Below, piece after piece: positions 1 to 8,443 of a stretch of 64,000 nt of DNA; the first letter of the stretch is position 1; every line of letters begins with the position of its first letter. The notes beneath the pieces were generated by a model. It searched no databases and was not told the DNA's origin. It saw only the letters and a list, made by a program, of their open reading frames with translations. A program made the position numbers and the translations under genes. The DNA is from Acidimicrobiales bacterium (GTDB lineage Bacteria > Actinomycetota > Acidimicrobiia > Acidimicrobiales > Iamiaceae), in NCBI GenBank assembly GCA_030448105.1, contig JAUJNP010000001.1, positions 421,403 to 485,402 on the forward strand, written 5' to 3'.

Positions 1-879
1 AACCTCCTCGCCCTCCTCGCCATCGTCCTCGCACTGGCCCGGCGCCGGGTCTCGAGCTCCGTCCTCCTGGCGGTCGCCCTCGCCCCGCCTCTCCTCGCCG
101 TCGTCAACAACGCGCACAACGACCTGCTCGTCGGACTGCTGGTGTTGGTCGGCGTGCTGCTCGCCCTGGAAGGGCGAGCTGGTCTGGCCGGGGTCGCGCT
201 GGGCGCGGCGTGCCTGATCAAGGTCTTGGCCCTGCCCCTCGTAGCGGGGGTGGTCGTGGCGTACCTGCTCAAGAAGCGGTGGCGGGCCGCGGCCACGACT
301 GCCGTGGTCACCCTCGGCCTCCTGGTCGTCGGCTATGGCGCCGCGGGCGGCGCCGAGGCGCTGGAACCCCTGGGCCAGCACACGGCCGTCACGACCCGCT
401 TGTCGGTCTGGTACGCCGTCCAGCCCCTGGTTCGAGCGGTCATCGATTCGGACTTCGGGGTCGGGCACATCGGACGGGCGACGATGGTGCAAGTGGCGCT
501 GGCCGCGGCGGTGGCGGTGACCATCGCATTCTGGGTCCGCAACCGCTCAGGCGGAGACCCGGCGGCGGTGATGGTGGCACCGATGGTCGTCACGTTGCTG
601 CTCGCCGCTTACGCGCTCCCGGCCTACGCGGCGATCGCACTTCCGGCGGTGGCGCTCTCCTCCAGCCGCCGGTTCCAGGTGATCGCGTTCTCACATGCCT
701 CGGTCTACCTGGTGGCTTACGTCGCCCCGTTGGGGCACCACCCGGTCCTCGCTCCCCCTTTCGCGTCGGAGGTGCGAAGGGCAGTGCCCTGGATCTGCCT
801 GGCCCTCGCCGTCGCCTTCCTGGCGATCGGCCCTGCTCGTCCCCGCCCGGCCCCGAGCACCGAAGATTCCGCCGTCTGA
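1..879 (+). CDS. Partial GT-C type membrane glycosyltransferase (GT87/MptB-like), 5' end outside window
   Basis: The frame is open from base 1, so only the carboxy-terminal ~292 residues are visible. They form repeated hydrophobic segments broken by short basic loops. A HND motif sits at visible residues 39-41, followed by a GLAGVALG-type helix and a lysine-valine pair. This is the usual layout of polytopic actinobacterial glycosyltransferases that take sugars from polyprenyl-phosphate donors (GT87/DUF2029 and MptB-like families). The likely role is mannose or arabinose transfer to an extracytoplasmic glycolipid; the substrate cannot be read from the sequence. The gene ends at a TGA after a proline-rich cytoplasmic tail. 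The catalytic first loop is not in the window, so the family call rests on topology and a few motifs. Confidence 0.6.
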   Translation, partial: NLLALLAIVLALARRRVSSSVLLAVALAPPLLAVVNNAHNDLLVGLLVLVGVLLALEGRAGLAGVALGAACLIKVLALPLVAGVVVAYLLKKRWRAAATTAVVTLGLLVVGYGAAGGAEALEPLGQHTAVTTRLSVWYAVQPLVRAVIDSDFGVGHIGRATMVQVALAAAVAVTIAFWVRNRSGGDPAAVMVAPMVVTLLLAAYALPAYAAIALPAVALSSSRRFQVIAFSHASVYLVAYVAPLGHHPVLAPPFASEVRRAVPWICLALAVAFLAIGPARPRPAPSTEDSAV

Positions 880-956
880 CAACACACAACCGTATGGGAG
901 CTGCCGACGCCGCTTCCCCCCGGCCAGCACCCGACGATGGGCGTTTGCGCCGTTGC

Positions 957-2450
957 TCAGCCCAGCCGGGTCAACACGTTGCGGGTGATCTGCTCGACCT
1001 GCCGGTCTCGCCCGGCGAGTCCGTGGGCCCAGTCGGTCGACCCCGACGTGATCACCGTGGCGCCCGCCTCGTTCGTGTAGGCACCGAGCACCGCGTGGCC
1101 GTGGCGGATGCGTTCCATCGCTTCTGGCTCGCGCGTCCCGAACACGCGTGACGCGATGTACTCCAGCTCGCTCGGCTCTCCCGGCTTGGGCGGACGAGGC
1201 GCGGTCTCGCGCGTGAAGTGCTGGGTCGGGCACGTGCCGAGGATCTCGAAGGTCGGCGGCGTGCCGTCCTCGCCGGTCGGGTACGGCAGGCCGTCGCGGT
1301 AGGTGAACACGCACCCGTCGCACTCGTAGCCGACGACGGTGGCGCCGGCCCCGAGCACGTCGCCGTAGCCGAGCCCGGTGCCGTCGAAGATCCAGTGACC
1401 GGCGCGGTGCACCGTGTATCCGCCGAGCCCGGCGGTCACGTTGCGGCCGATGCGGTGGTAGCCACCGCGGGTGAACGAAACGCCGGTCATGCGGTTCTCG
1501 GGACGATCGACGACCACGTCGGACCAGAACGTCGTCGCCTCCCGCTTGCGGTCGGTGCCCGCCACAGGGTCGTCCTTGAAGAAGCCCTTGTAGCCGACCA
1601 TCACGTCGCGGTCGTCGCCCTCGATGCGCACCTGCCACAGCGAGGTGTTGCCCGAGAAGAACGCCGCGTTGCCGCCCCGGGCGATGAAGGCCTCGACCGT
1701 GTCCCGCATGCCGCGGGACCAGTACTCATCGTGGCCGACCGACAGGTACAGGCTGGCGCCGTCCAGCACCTCGGGGTGCGCCTCCAGATCGGCGTTGGTG
1801 CACACACCGAGCTCGAACCCCTCGCGCTCGGCCCACTCGATGAACGGCAGCTCCCAGTCGGGCCAACCCGCCGACCCGGCGTAGCCCGACAGGTGGTTGA
1901 GCTGGAGGTAGCCGACGTGGGCGGCGATCTGCGGATCGGGCTCGCCCGTCCCCGTGACCCGACGGCCCTTGCCCGGGGGCTTGTACAGGTAGCCCGCCGC
2001 CATCGGCCGCTGCATGGCCACCTGCGTGCCGCCCGTGTAGAGGTTCGGTCCGCCGAAGTCGTTGTAGGCGTGCCACGTGTTGGTCGCCAAGGCGAGCACG
2101 ACGCGGGCACCGGCCGGCGGGCGTACGACGAAGAAGGCGTGGTCGCGCCGCACCTTGCCATCGACGTCGATCTCCATGACGACCTCGTAGTAACCCGACT
2201 TCCACGCCGGGTCGACGTCGAACGTGAGCGCGACCGGCCAGGCGCATCCCCTGGACGAAGCGTCCTTCGGCGTGTCGTGCTCGTCGGCGGCGACCGCGTC
2301 GGCGCGGGCGACGACCTCCCGCCGACCGCCGACCCGCGCCACCTCGACCCGCACCGGCCGTCCCCCCGACGACGACATGTGCAGGCCGACCCGCTCGCCC
2401 GCGCCCACCGACTGCGGCCAGCAGTACCCCGTCACCACCTCGCGACCCAT
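957..2450 (-). CDS. N,N-dimethylformamidase large-subunit-like protein
   Basis: A 497-residue soluble protein. The central region (about residues 150-420) has the features of the C-terminal domain of the N,N-dimethylformamidase large subunit: a NTWHAYNDFGG stretch, a VGHDEYWS motif and a FFSGNTSLWQVR stretch. In characterised enzymes this fold hydrolyses DMF to dimethylamine and formate. Homologues in actinobacteria are common without the small subunit, and none is encoded next to this gene, so the true substrate is uncertain. The amino-terminal ~110 residues look like a beta-rich domain. The gene stands alone. In minus-strand orientation a TTAGGGT hexamer-like element lies about 10 nt before the ATG, which would fit a leaderless transcript. 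Length and motifs support an intact gene. Confidence 0.75.
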   Translation of the reverse strand: MGREVVTGYCWPQSVGAGERVGLHMSSSGGRPVRVEVARVGGRREVVARADAVAADEHDTPKDASSRGCAWPVALTFDVDPAWKSGYYEVVMEIDVDGKVRRDHAFFVVRPPAGARVVLALATNTWHAYNDFGGPNLYTGGTQVAMQRPMAAGYLYKPPGKGRRVTGTGEPDPQIAAHVGYLQLNHLSGYAGSAGWPDWELPFIEWAEREGFELGVCTNADLEAHPEVLDGASLYLSVGHDEYWSRGMRDTVEAFIARGGNAAFFSGNTSLWQVRIEGDDRDVMVGYKGFFKDDPVAGTDRKREATTFWSDVVVDRPENRMTGVSFTRGGYHRIGRNVTAGLGGYTVHRAGHWIFDGTGLGYGDVLGAGATVVGYECDGCVFTYRDGLPYPTGEDGTPPTFEILGTCPTQHFTRETAPRPPKPGEPSELEYIASRVFGTREPEAMERIRHGHAVLGAYTNEAGATVITSGSTDWAHGLAGRDRQVEQITRNVLTRLG

Positions 2451-2609
2451 CGGGCCGACCCTAACGTGACCCCGATCTGCCTCTCGGCGTACGAGTCACG
2501 AGACCGGAAACGGTGAGGAGTTGCCCGGTGCGTACGGTAGCCACCTTGAATGAGCGGCTCATCATGTTGTGTTCAGCGGCGGCGCCACTGGTTCGGCCGT
2601 TCGGCGAAC

Positions 2610-3455
2610 TCAGCACCGGTAGCGGGCGACCAGCGGCGCGCACTCATCGAGCACGGGCACGACCTCGCCTGCTGCCGCGCTCGGGAGGGGGAGGATGAGT
2701 CGCTCCACCCCTGCGTCCGCGTAGCCATCGAGCGTGGCCGAATCTACGAACGGCAGCATGACCGACACGCGGACCGAGTCGGGGTCCCGCCCGGCCGCCT
2801 CGAAGGCCCGCTGCAGGGCCGGAAGCATGGCGAGCGTCTTGCCGAAGTGCTCGATGGGCATCCACCCGTCGCAGTACTCCGCGATGTCACCGAAGTTCGC
2901 CGCGCTCGCTCGTGATCCCATGAGGATCGGCGGGTGGGGGTGCTGGACGGGTTTGGGCCAGGACCAGGTCGGTTCGAACGCCACGTGCTCGCCGTCGTAG
3001 CCCGCTTCGTCAGCCGACCAGATCGCCTTCATCGCCCCGACCTTGTCGCGCAGCACTGCCGCTCGCTCCGGGAAGGCAACGCCGTGGTCTTCGATCTCCT
3101 CGGCGTTCCAGCCGTAGCCGATCCCGAACACGAACCGGCCGTGCGACAGGGCGTCGAGGGATGCGACCGCCTTGGCCGTGATGATCGGATCGCGGGCCAC
3201 GGCCATGCAGATGCCGGTGCCGACGTTGATGGTGCTGGTGACGGCGGCCGCCGCCGCCAAGGCGACGAACGGGTCATAGGTGCGCTTGTAGGTCTCCGGC
3301 AGATCGCCGCCGGGCCACGGCGTGCGGCGGCTGACGGGCAGGTGGGTCTTCTCGGGCACGAACAGCGACTCGAAACCCCGTGCCTCGGCTGCCATCGCCA
3401 GCTCGACGATCGGCATCGACCAGTCGGTCACGAAGGTCATCACCCCGATCTTCAT
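2610..3455 (-). CDS. LLM-class F420-dependent oxidoreductase
   Basis: A 281-residue luciferase-like monooxygenase family protein starting MKIGVMTFVTDWSM. Family hallmarks are an early VPEKTHLPVSRRTPW segment, the VGTGICMAVARDP strand-loop, SHGRFVFGIGYGW and a PILMGSRA strand near the end. Actinobacterial members bind deazaflavin F420 and move hydride to or from varied substrates. I chose the ATG at 3455 because the TetR gene upstream ends in an ATGA overlap there; the frame is open further upstream but that part is low-complexity shadow coding. Co-transcription with the TetR regulator suggests it is part of that regulator's target set. The substrate is unknown. Confidence 0.85.
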   Translation of the reverse strand: MKIGVMTFVTDWSMPIVELAMAAEARGFESLFVPEKTHLPVSRRTPWPGGDLPETYKRTYDPFVALAAAAAVTSTINVGTGICMAVARDPIITAKAVASLDALSHGRFVFGIGYGWNAEEIEDHGVAFPERAAVLRDKVGAMKAIWSADEAGYDGEHVAFEPTWSWPKPVQHPHPPILMGSRASAANFGDIAEYCDGWMPIEHFGKTLAMLPALQRAFEAAGRDPDSVRVSVMLPFVDSATLDGYADAGVERLILPLPSAAAGEVVPVLDECAPLVARYRC

Positions 3456-4066
3456 GTCGGCATCGAGACGTCCGGAGTTGGGGGAAGGCGGCGGGCGATC
3501 GCGTCCCGGGCCCGGTCCAGGCCGCCGGCGTCTTCGAGCAGCTGGTTCCAGAAGTTGGCGGCGAGCAGCATGCCGAACAGCTCGAATGCCAGTTGGTCGG
3601 GGTCGGTCGAGTCGGGGAGCTCGCCGAGACGAACGGCGAGTCGGACCTCCGAGGCCAGTGCCTTGATCCAGCTCCGCTCGAGGCCGACGAGCACGTCGCG
3701 GGCCGGGCCCGGCCGGCCGTCCAGCTCCGTCGCCGCCGCCGAGAAGAAGCACCCGCCCGCGTACGCGGTGGCGATGTGGTCGAGCCAGCGGTGCAACAGC
3801 TGTCGGAGCCGCGGCAGGCCGGGCTCGGCGTCGACGGCATCGACCACATCACGCTGGAACCGCTCCGAGGCAGCTCGCAGCATGGCCACTTGAAGCTCAG
3901 CCTTCGAGCCGAACAGTCCGGCCACGCCGCTCTTCGACATCTCCACCGTGGACGCGAGGCGGCCCATCGTCAGCCCGTCCAGGCCCTCGACCGAGGCACG
4001 GTCGACCGCGGCGGCCAACACCTCGGTTCGGGCACTGCGACGGGGCGACGGAGACGGCGGGCTCAT
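3452..4066 (-). CDS. TetR-family transcriptional regulator
   Basis: About 204 residues. An amino-terminal helix-turn-helix (roughly residues 15-60, containing LTMGRLASTVEMSKSGVAGLFGSKAEL) is typical of TetR regulators and is followed by an all-helical ligand domain. The start is a choice between ATG at 4066 and GTG at 4075. A TATAGG element just upstream would place the transcript start near the ATG, so I prefer the ATG. The stop overlaps the start of the F420-dependent oxidoreductase by 4 bp, so the two are co-translated. The intergenic space towards the divergent SRPBCC gene holds a 14-bp perfect palindrome and a second imperfect copy, the likely operator for autoregulation and for control of the divergent gene. 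Confidence 0.85.
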   Translation of the reverse strand: MSPPSPSPRRSARTEVLAAAVDRASVEGLDGLTMGRLASTVEMSKSGVAGLFGSKAELQVAMLRAASERFQRDVVDAVDAEPGLPRLRQLLHRWLDHIATAYAGGCFFSAAATELDGRPGPARDVLVGLERSWIKALASEVRLAVRLGELPDSTDPDQLAFELFGMLLAANFWNQLLEDAGGLDRARDAIARRLPPTPDVSMPT

Positions 4067-4081
4067 ACCGGGCACCCTATA

Positions 4082-4117
4082 CGTACGACCGTGTGCTTGA
4101 CAACGTACGATCGTACG
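4082..4117. promoter_or_regulatory. Two-copy palindromic operator between TetR gene and divergent membrane gene
   Basis: Positions 4104-4117 read CGTACGATCGTACG, a perfect 14-bp palindrome. Positions 4082-4095 match it at 11 of 14 bases and share the CGTACGA half-site. The two centres are 22 bp apart, about two helical turns. A TTGACA hexamer at 4097-4102 lies between the copies and could be the -35 of the divergent plus-strand gene. This is the expected layout for a TetR operator; binding is inferred from position. Confidence 0.7.
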
Positions 4118-4132
4118 GTCATGGTGGTCGCC

Positions 4133-5041
4133 ATGGAGCCTCTCGACTCGTTACATCGACTGCGCGGTGTCCTGCGGGCCAACGCCGCCTTCTCCGCGGC
4201 GGGAGGCATCGCCGCCCTCGCGGCCTTCGCCCCGATCGACGACGCGCTCGGTACCGGCAACCGCGCGGTGGTGGCTCTGGTCGGCGCCGGGCTCGTCGGC
4301 TTCGCCCTCTTCCTCGTCAGGGCGGCCGGCGCCGAGCCGCGGCGCCTGCTGCGAAGCGCGGCGATCGCGACGGCTTCCGACGTCGCGTGGATCGCGACGA
4401 GCGCGCTGGTCCTCGGCACGGTCGACCTCAACCGGTCGGGCGTCGCAGCCCTCGCTGCGGTCGCGGTCGTCGTCGCCGGGTTCGCCAGCTCACAGCTCCG
4501 CCTTCGCCGGGCCGCCTCGAGGATCGCCGACCTCGACACGCCCGTTCCCGAGCGGATCGACGTCGAGCATCCCGTCGCCGCACCGGCATCGTCGGTGTGG
4601 CCGTTGCTGACCGACCACGAGCTGTACGGACGGCTCGCACCGAACCTGTCGCGCGTAGAGGTGCTCGACGGCGAGGGTGAGGGGATGCGACGCCGCTGTA
4701 CCGACACCAGGGGTCGAGGCTGGGACGAGACCTGCACCATGTGGGAGGAGGGCCACGCCTTCGCCGTCGAGGTCGACACCTCCGACTATCCGTATCCGCT
4801 CACGACCATGCGAGGACGTTGGGCCGTCGAACCCCGAGGTGCCGGGTCCGTGATCTCCATGCGCTTCGAGTTCACGCCCCGAGCCGGTCTCGTCGGCGGG
4901 GTGTTCGCCATCGCCATGCTGGGCGCGTTCCGGCCAGTCCTGCACCGGATCGTGCGCGGCTGGGAACGCCAGCTCGCGAACACAGGGGCGACCGCCGACA
5001 GTGGTACCGCCAGTCCCGCGCCCCGGGTCCAGTTGCCCTGA
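4133..5041 (+). CDS. Membrane-anchored SRPBCC (polyketide cyclase-like) protein
   Basis: About 302 residues from ATG 4133; an in-frame ATG at 4121 is an alternative and neither has a clear Shine-Dalgarno, so a leaderless or near-leaderless start is likely. The first ~125 residues contain four hydrophobic segments with a DDALG loop. Residues ~140-285 are a SRPBCC/START-like domain (IDVEHPVAAPASSVWPLLTD, then beta strands, and a closing GGVFAIAMLGAF helix). The soluble domain usually forms a hydrophobic ligand pocket; no enzymatic residue can be assigned. It is divergent from the TetR gene across a two-copy operator, so it is probably that regulator's main target. Confidence 0.7.
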   Translation: MEPLDSLHRLRGVLRANAAFSAAGGIAALAAFAPIDDALGTGNRAVVALVGAGLVGFALFLVRAAGAEPRRLLRSAAIATASDVAWIATSALVLGTVDLNRSGVAALAAVAVVVAGFASSQLRLRRAASRIADLDTPVPERIDVEHPVAAPASSVWPLLTDHELYGRLAPNLSRVEVLDGEGEGMRRRCTDTRGRGWDETCTMWEEGHAFAVEVDTSDYPYPLTTMRGRWAVEPRGAGSVISMRFEFTPRAGLVGGVFAIAMLGAFRPVLHRIVRGWERQLANTGATADSGTASPAPRVQLP

Positions 5042-5118
5042 ATCGGCCCTGGCCGGCGCCGCCTGCTGTCGACCACTTGTCCCACACCGGCCACCCGATC
5101 CACCCTCCACCCCCGGGA

Positions 5119-5152
5119 ACCACGACCAGGTGCTCGTCCTTCTCCGCCAGGC
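5119..5152 (+). repeat. 34-bp fragment shared with the HEPN gene at 19.0 kb
   Basis: This stretch matches 19031-19064 at 33 of 34 bases. In both places it encodes HDQVLVLLRQ in the same frame; at 19 kb that is the middle of an intact HEPN gene. Around 5.1 kb there is no other HEPN coding sequence, so it appears to be a small relic left between the SRPBCC gene and a truncated dehydrogenase. Nothing else recognisable lies in 5042-5199. Confidence 0.6.
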
Positions 5153-5199
5153 GCTCGCCGCATGGAACCGGCTCAGCTCCAGGCGGGCAGCCCGGGAGA

Positions 5200-5877
5200 T
5201 CAGCGGTGCGGGGTGACGAGGGCCTTGTCGCCGGTCGTCACTTTGGCGTACCGCTTCACGTGGTCGGGATCGACCGCGTCCTCGAGCGACAGCCGCATCC
5301 CGTAGCGACTGGCGAAGGTCGTGGTGATCTCGTCGGCTACACGTCGCCGAAGGCGTTCGGCGCCCTCGCTGCCGAGCTTCGCCAGGAACGGGGTGAGGAG
5401 CCACCCGCCGATCGACCAGGCCATGCCGAAGTCCCGGTGCAGCGTGGTCGGGCTCCGATCGAGCCCGCCGTAGATGTACACCTGCTTGAACGTGTCGGAG
5501 CCGTAACGGCTGAACTGGCTCGCCTGCTCGCTCGCCACCTTCTCCATCCTCGACAGCAGGGTCCCGGCGAGCTCCCCACCGCCGATCGCATCGAAGGCGA
5601 TCGTGGCCCCCGTAGCCCGGAGGGCAGCGGTGAGATCCTCGACGAAGGAGTCGGCGCTCGAGTCACAGACGTGCTCGGCCCCCTGGCTGCGGAGCAGCTC
5701 GACCTGCTCCGGCCGGCGCACGATGTTGACCAGGCCCACGCCGTCGGCGAGGCAGATCCGGTGCAACATCAGCCCGAGGTTGGAGGCACCGACGGTGTGG
5801 AGGAGCGCAGTGTGACCCTCCGCCCGCATCGTCTCCACCCCTGGATGCATCCGGACATTCGGAGGCCGCGGCGTCAC
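5200..5877 (-). pseudogene. Truncated zinc-binding (MDR) dehydrogenase, carboxy-terminal half only
   Basis: The frame encodes the Rossmann half of a medium-chain dehydrogenase/quinone oxidoreductase: EGHTALLHTVGASNLG (nucleotide-binding start), then LVNIVRRPEQ, ATIAFDAIGGG and KQVYIYGGLD. Full family members are about 350-380 residues and begin with a GroES-like domain of ~150 residues; that domain is absent. Homology begins at about GVETMRAEG. The 16 codons before it are unrelated, and the anti-sigma gene follows only 50 bp away. The gene has lost its amino-terminal half and is unlikely to make an active enzyme, although the remaining frame is open. Confidence 0.75.
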
Positions 5878-5925
5878 GATCGTGCGGTCGGAGCGAAGTG
5901 CGCCAGTAGCGGCCGCGACGGATGA

Positions 5926-6660
5926 TCAGGATGGAAGCGCGCCCTCGAGCACGGGCGCGCCGTTGCGGGACGGGTCGCTGTCATCGGGCTCGATCGTCAC
6001 ACCGATGCGGGCATAGCGTCCCACCTCGCCTGCGGCGGTCAGATCGACGCGGACCTTCCCGTCGGGCGTAGGGCGGAAGGTTCCGGCGCTGACTCGGCCA
6101 TCGTCGTGGACCAACCAGAGCTCGTAGGTCTCCCGTCCGCTTGGTGAGTCCAAACCTTCGACATCGAGCTCGATGCGGATGGAACCGTCTCCCTGACGGA
6201 GCTGGGCTCGACCCGAGGGTCCCCCGTCCACGGGGCGGAGCGTGACGGCCACATCGTCGCCGCTGTCGCCGGCCCGCAGGACCCCGATCCCGCCACCGAT
6301 CGCAGCTGCGAGCAGGAGCACGGCCGCCGCGGCGACCAATGCGACCAGCGCTCGCGATGTCCGTCGCCGAGGGTGCACACCTTCAGCCCCGGCGCGGAGG
6401 ACCTGTCGCCTAAGCGACGACGGCGGTGCCGGGCGCCCAAGGGATGAATCGGCCAAGGGTAGGAGGTCGACCACGGCGCCGAGCTCTGCGAGCTCGGCTC
6501 GACACGACGGGCACGTCGCCAGGTGGCGACGCAGGCGTTGGTCGTCTCCGTCAGGAGCCCCGCCGAGCAGGTGTCCGCCGATGAGAGCGCGCAGTTCGTC
6601 GTGGTCGTCGGAGGAGGCCCTGCCAGTCTCGGAGGGGTCATCGTGTTGTGCTCCACTCAC
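5926..6660 (-). CDS. Anti-sigma factor, RskA type (zinc-finger amino end)
   Basis: A 244-residue single-pass membrane protein. Residues ~20-60 form a zinc-finger anti-sigma domain with the H-x3-C-x2-C signature in RRHLATCPSCRAEL. A transmembrane helix spans ~105-125 (ALVALVAAAAVLLLAAAIGG). The outer part is an RskA-like domain (YELWLVHDDGRVSAG). The start codon is GTG, overlapping the sigma gene stop by 4 bp. It should sequester the adjacent ECF sigma factor and release it when the periplasmic domain is cleaved. The pair is co-transcribed with a small lipoprotein gene upstream. Confidence 0.88.
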   Translation of the reverse strand: MSGAQHDDPSETGRASSDDHDELRALIGGHLLGGAPDGDDQRLRRHLATCPSCRAELAELGAVVDLLPLADSSLGRPAPPSSLRRQVLRAGAEGVHPRRRTSRALVALVAAAAVLLLAAAIGGGIGVLRAGDSGDDVAVTLRPVDGGPSGRAQLRQGDGSIRIELDVEGLDSPSGRETYELWLVHDDGRVSAGTFRPTPDGKVRVDLTAAGEVGRYARIGVTIEPDDSDPSRNGAPVLEGALPS

Positions 6661-7241
6661 GGTTGCACCCCCAACTCTTCGAGCGTGAGCCGCAAGGCCT
6701 TCATGGCGTAGAACGAACGGGACTTCACCGTACCGAGGGGTAGGTCAAGGCGGGCTGCCACCTCAACCTGGCTGAGGCCGGCGAAGTAGCAAAGGTCGAT
6801 CACCTGCCGGTGGTCGGCCGAGAGCAACTCGAGAGCACTCCGGATCAGCTCGCCGTGAAGCAATCGCTCAAGCTCTGCTTCGATGCCCTCGACCAGGGGC
6901 CCGGGAGCCTCGGGCACATCACCCGTGGCCGCCGCCGGAGGTTGCGCCCGATGGAGGTCGATGCAGGAGGTTCGGGCGATGGTGAACACCCATGTCCGCA
7001 CCGAGGCCCTTGAGGGGTCGTAGCGGTCGGCGAGCTGCCACAAGCGGGTCATGACCCGCTGCACCAGGTCCTCGGCGAGGGTGGTGCTTCCCAGTCGTCG
7101 GTACCCATAGCCGTAGAGCGCCCCGGCGTAGGTGTCATAGAGATCGGCCATGGCCTGTTGGTCACCGGAGGCGGCGCTGGTGAACAACCGCGCCGCCTCT
7201 GGGTCATCCGGGGGCGTGTCGCACCTTGCGCCACGGCGCAT
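6657..7241 (-). CDS. ECF RNA polymerase sigma factor (SigK/RskA-associated type)
   Basis: A 194-residue group 4 sigma factor. Region 2 covers about residues 25-90 (ADLYDTYAGALYGYGYRRLG, then AEDLVQ and RTWVFTIARTSCIDLHR). Region 4 covers ~130-185 (ALELLSADHRQVIDLCYFAGLSQVEVAARL). The last codons overlap the RskA-type anti-sigma gene. Only four bases separate its start from the end of the upstream lipoprotein gene, so the three form one transcription unit. In the SigK/RskL family the regulon typically includes secreted proteins. Here the neighbours are two small predicted lipoproteins, which may be the local targets. No -35/-10 of ECF type was certain by eye. Confidence 0.9.
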   Translation of the reverse strand: MRRGARCDTPPDDPEAARLFTSAASGDQQAMADLYDTYAGALYGYGYRRLGSTTLAEDLVQRVMTRLWQLADRYDPSRASVRTWVFTIARTSCIDLHRAQPPAAATGDVPEAPGPLVEGIEAELERLLHGELIRSALELLSADHRQVIDLCYFAGLSQVEVAARLDLPLGTVKSRSFYAMKALRLTLEELGVQP

Positions 7242-7245
7242 GGGG

Positions 7246-7756
7246 TCAGGCGACCGTGACGTCGATCTGCATCATTACCGGCATCTCTCCCTCGGTGACG
7301 GGGAGATCGGCCCCGTCAACGCCGGGGAACTCGTAGCTGCCCAGATCGCTGTCGTCGACGTGCAGCATGGGCCACACAGTCGCATCTTCTGTCAACGGTT
7401 CATCCAACTCGACCTCGACATCGGTGCTGGAGCCCTCCTCGATCTCGACGAAGCCGAGCACAGGGCCGGGCTCGCCGTCCACGTCGGAGTGCACTGCGAT
7501 CCAGCCCGGGAGCCGTCGATCTCCACCGAAGCCACCGTCACCGCGGCACCGTCACCCTCCTGGTCCTCCGCGGTGAGCGTCCCGGTGGCCGAGGCAGGCT
7601 CGCCCTCGATGCTGCCGCCGCCAGTCTGTTCGCCGGCGTCGTTGAGCGCAGGAGCGGCATCGTCGTCATCGCCTCCGCAGCCGGTGGCGGCCACGGTCAG
7701 GGCGAGCGCGGCAACCAAGGCGCCGACAGGACGGAGGATTCGGGGGTCAGCTTCAT
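7246..7756 (-). pseudogene. DUF7282-type lipoprotein, broken by two single-base deletions
   Basis: Read with two corrections the product is about 170 residues: MKLTPRILRPVGALVAALAL, a lipobox ending ATGC, a short acidic linker, then a DUF7282-like domain (PGWIAVHSDVDGEPG, VLGFVEIEEGSS). As sequenced, one C is missing from a C-run just after the fifth codon (near 7743), and a second base is missing near 7510 between DG and PGW. Both are single-base losses, and the total length (511) becomes divisible by three only when both are restored. Function of the domain is unknown; proteins of this type are exported. It precedes the sigma factor by 4 nt. Confidence 0.65.
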
Positions 7757-7810
7757 GACGGGTCCTTCTTCGGGGGTTGTGTCGCCCTACCTACGGTCCA
7801 ACCCGCCGAC

Positions 7811-7831
7811 CGGTTCAGTTGGGTTGAACCG
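7811..7831. promoter_or_regulatory. Inverted repeat between divergent lipoprotein genes
   Basis: CGGTTCA and TGAACCG form a 7-bp perfect dyad around a 7-nt spacer, 29 bp before the plus-strand lipoprotein start and 55 bp from the minus-strand one. The position suits an operator. The cognate protein is unknown; no other regulator is encoded beside it except the ECF sigma factor. Confidence 0.4.
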
Positions 7832-7859
7832 ATCAGGCCACGAGGCCGTAGGAACCGAC

Positions 7860-8203
7860 ATGCTGAAGCCCATCTCCACGAGCCTCATCGTGGCTGCGGC
7901 CGTCCTCACCCTCCCGGCGGGCTGCGGGGGCGACGACCCACCACCGGCCGAGCTGACCGTCGACATCGAGGCCTACCAGTTCCCTGACGAGCTCAGCGTC
8001 GCCGCGGGGGCGAGGTGGTGTTCACCAGTGCCGACGCCGAGCCGCACCAGATCGACCTGGGCGACGGCGCGGTCGTCACCGACGCCTTCGGATCAGGTGA
8101 ACGAGTGATGGTCGAGGCGCCCGGTGAGCCGGCCACCTATGACCTCATCTGTCTCCTACATCCCACCATGCGCGGCACCGTCGAGGTGGCCGACGCCGGC
8201 TAA
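7860..8203 (+). pseudogene. Cupredoxin-like lipoprotein with one frameshift
   Basis: With one base restored this is a ~114-residue exported lipoprotein. It starts MLKPISTSLIVAAAVLTLPA and has a lipobox ending AGC. The body resembles small cupredoxin-like domains (VDIEAYQFPDELSVAAG, then VVFTSADAEPHQIDLGDG and YDLICLLHPTMRG). A GGGG run near 8010 has lost one G, moving the second half out of frame; total length 344 confirms a one-base deficit. The histidine/cysteine/histidine/methionine set HQ, C-LLH-M is compatible with copper binding, which is inferred. It is divergent from the sigma-factor operon. Confidence 0.6.
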
Positions 8204-8443
8204 CCCCCGATCATTCATGAGATGAGCGGGGAGGAGGTTGTCCCGGAGATCGTGGAACTTGAGGTGGCGGTCCCCCGCCTGAGACCTGCCGACTGGTAGG
8301 TGTCGGGCGTTCCGCAAGAACACCGACAAGCAAGGGGACCGCCGTGAAGAAGGACTAGCTCTCGAGGGTGACGGGGCTTGTGATCGATGGCCACTTCCCG
8401 TCGATGGGGACCGCTGATCGACTCCAGGCGCCTCCGGCCCCCA

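Noticed and set aside
3456-3752. Amino-terminal extension of the F420 oxidoreductase
   Set aside because: It overlaps the TetR gene in another frame, has Arg/Pro-rich shadow composition, and the family starts at the internal MKIG.
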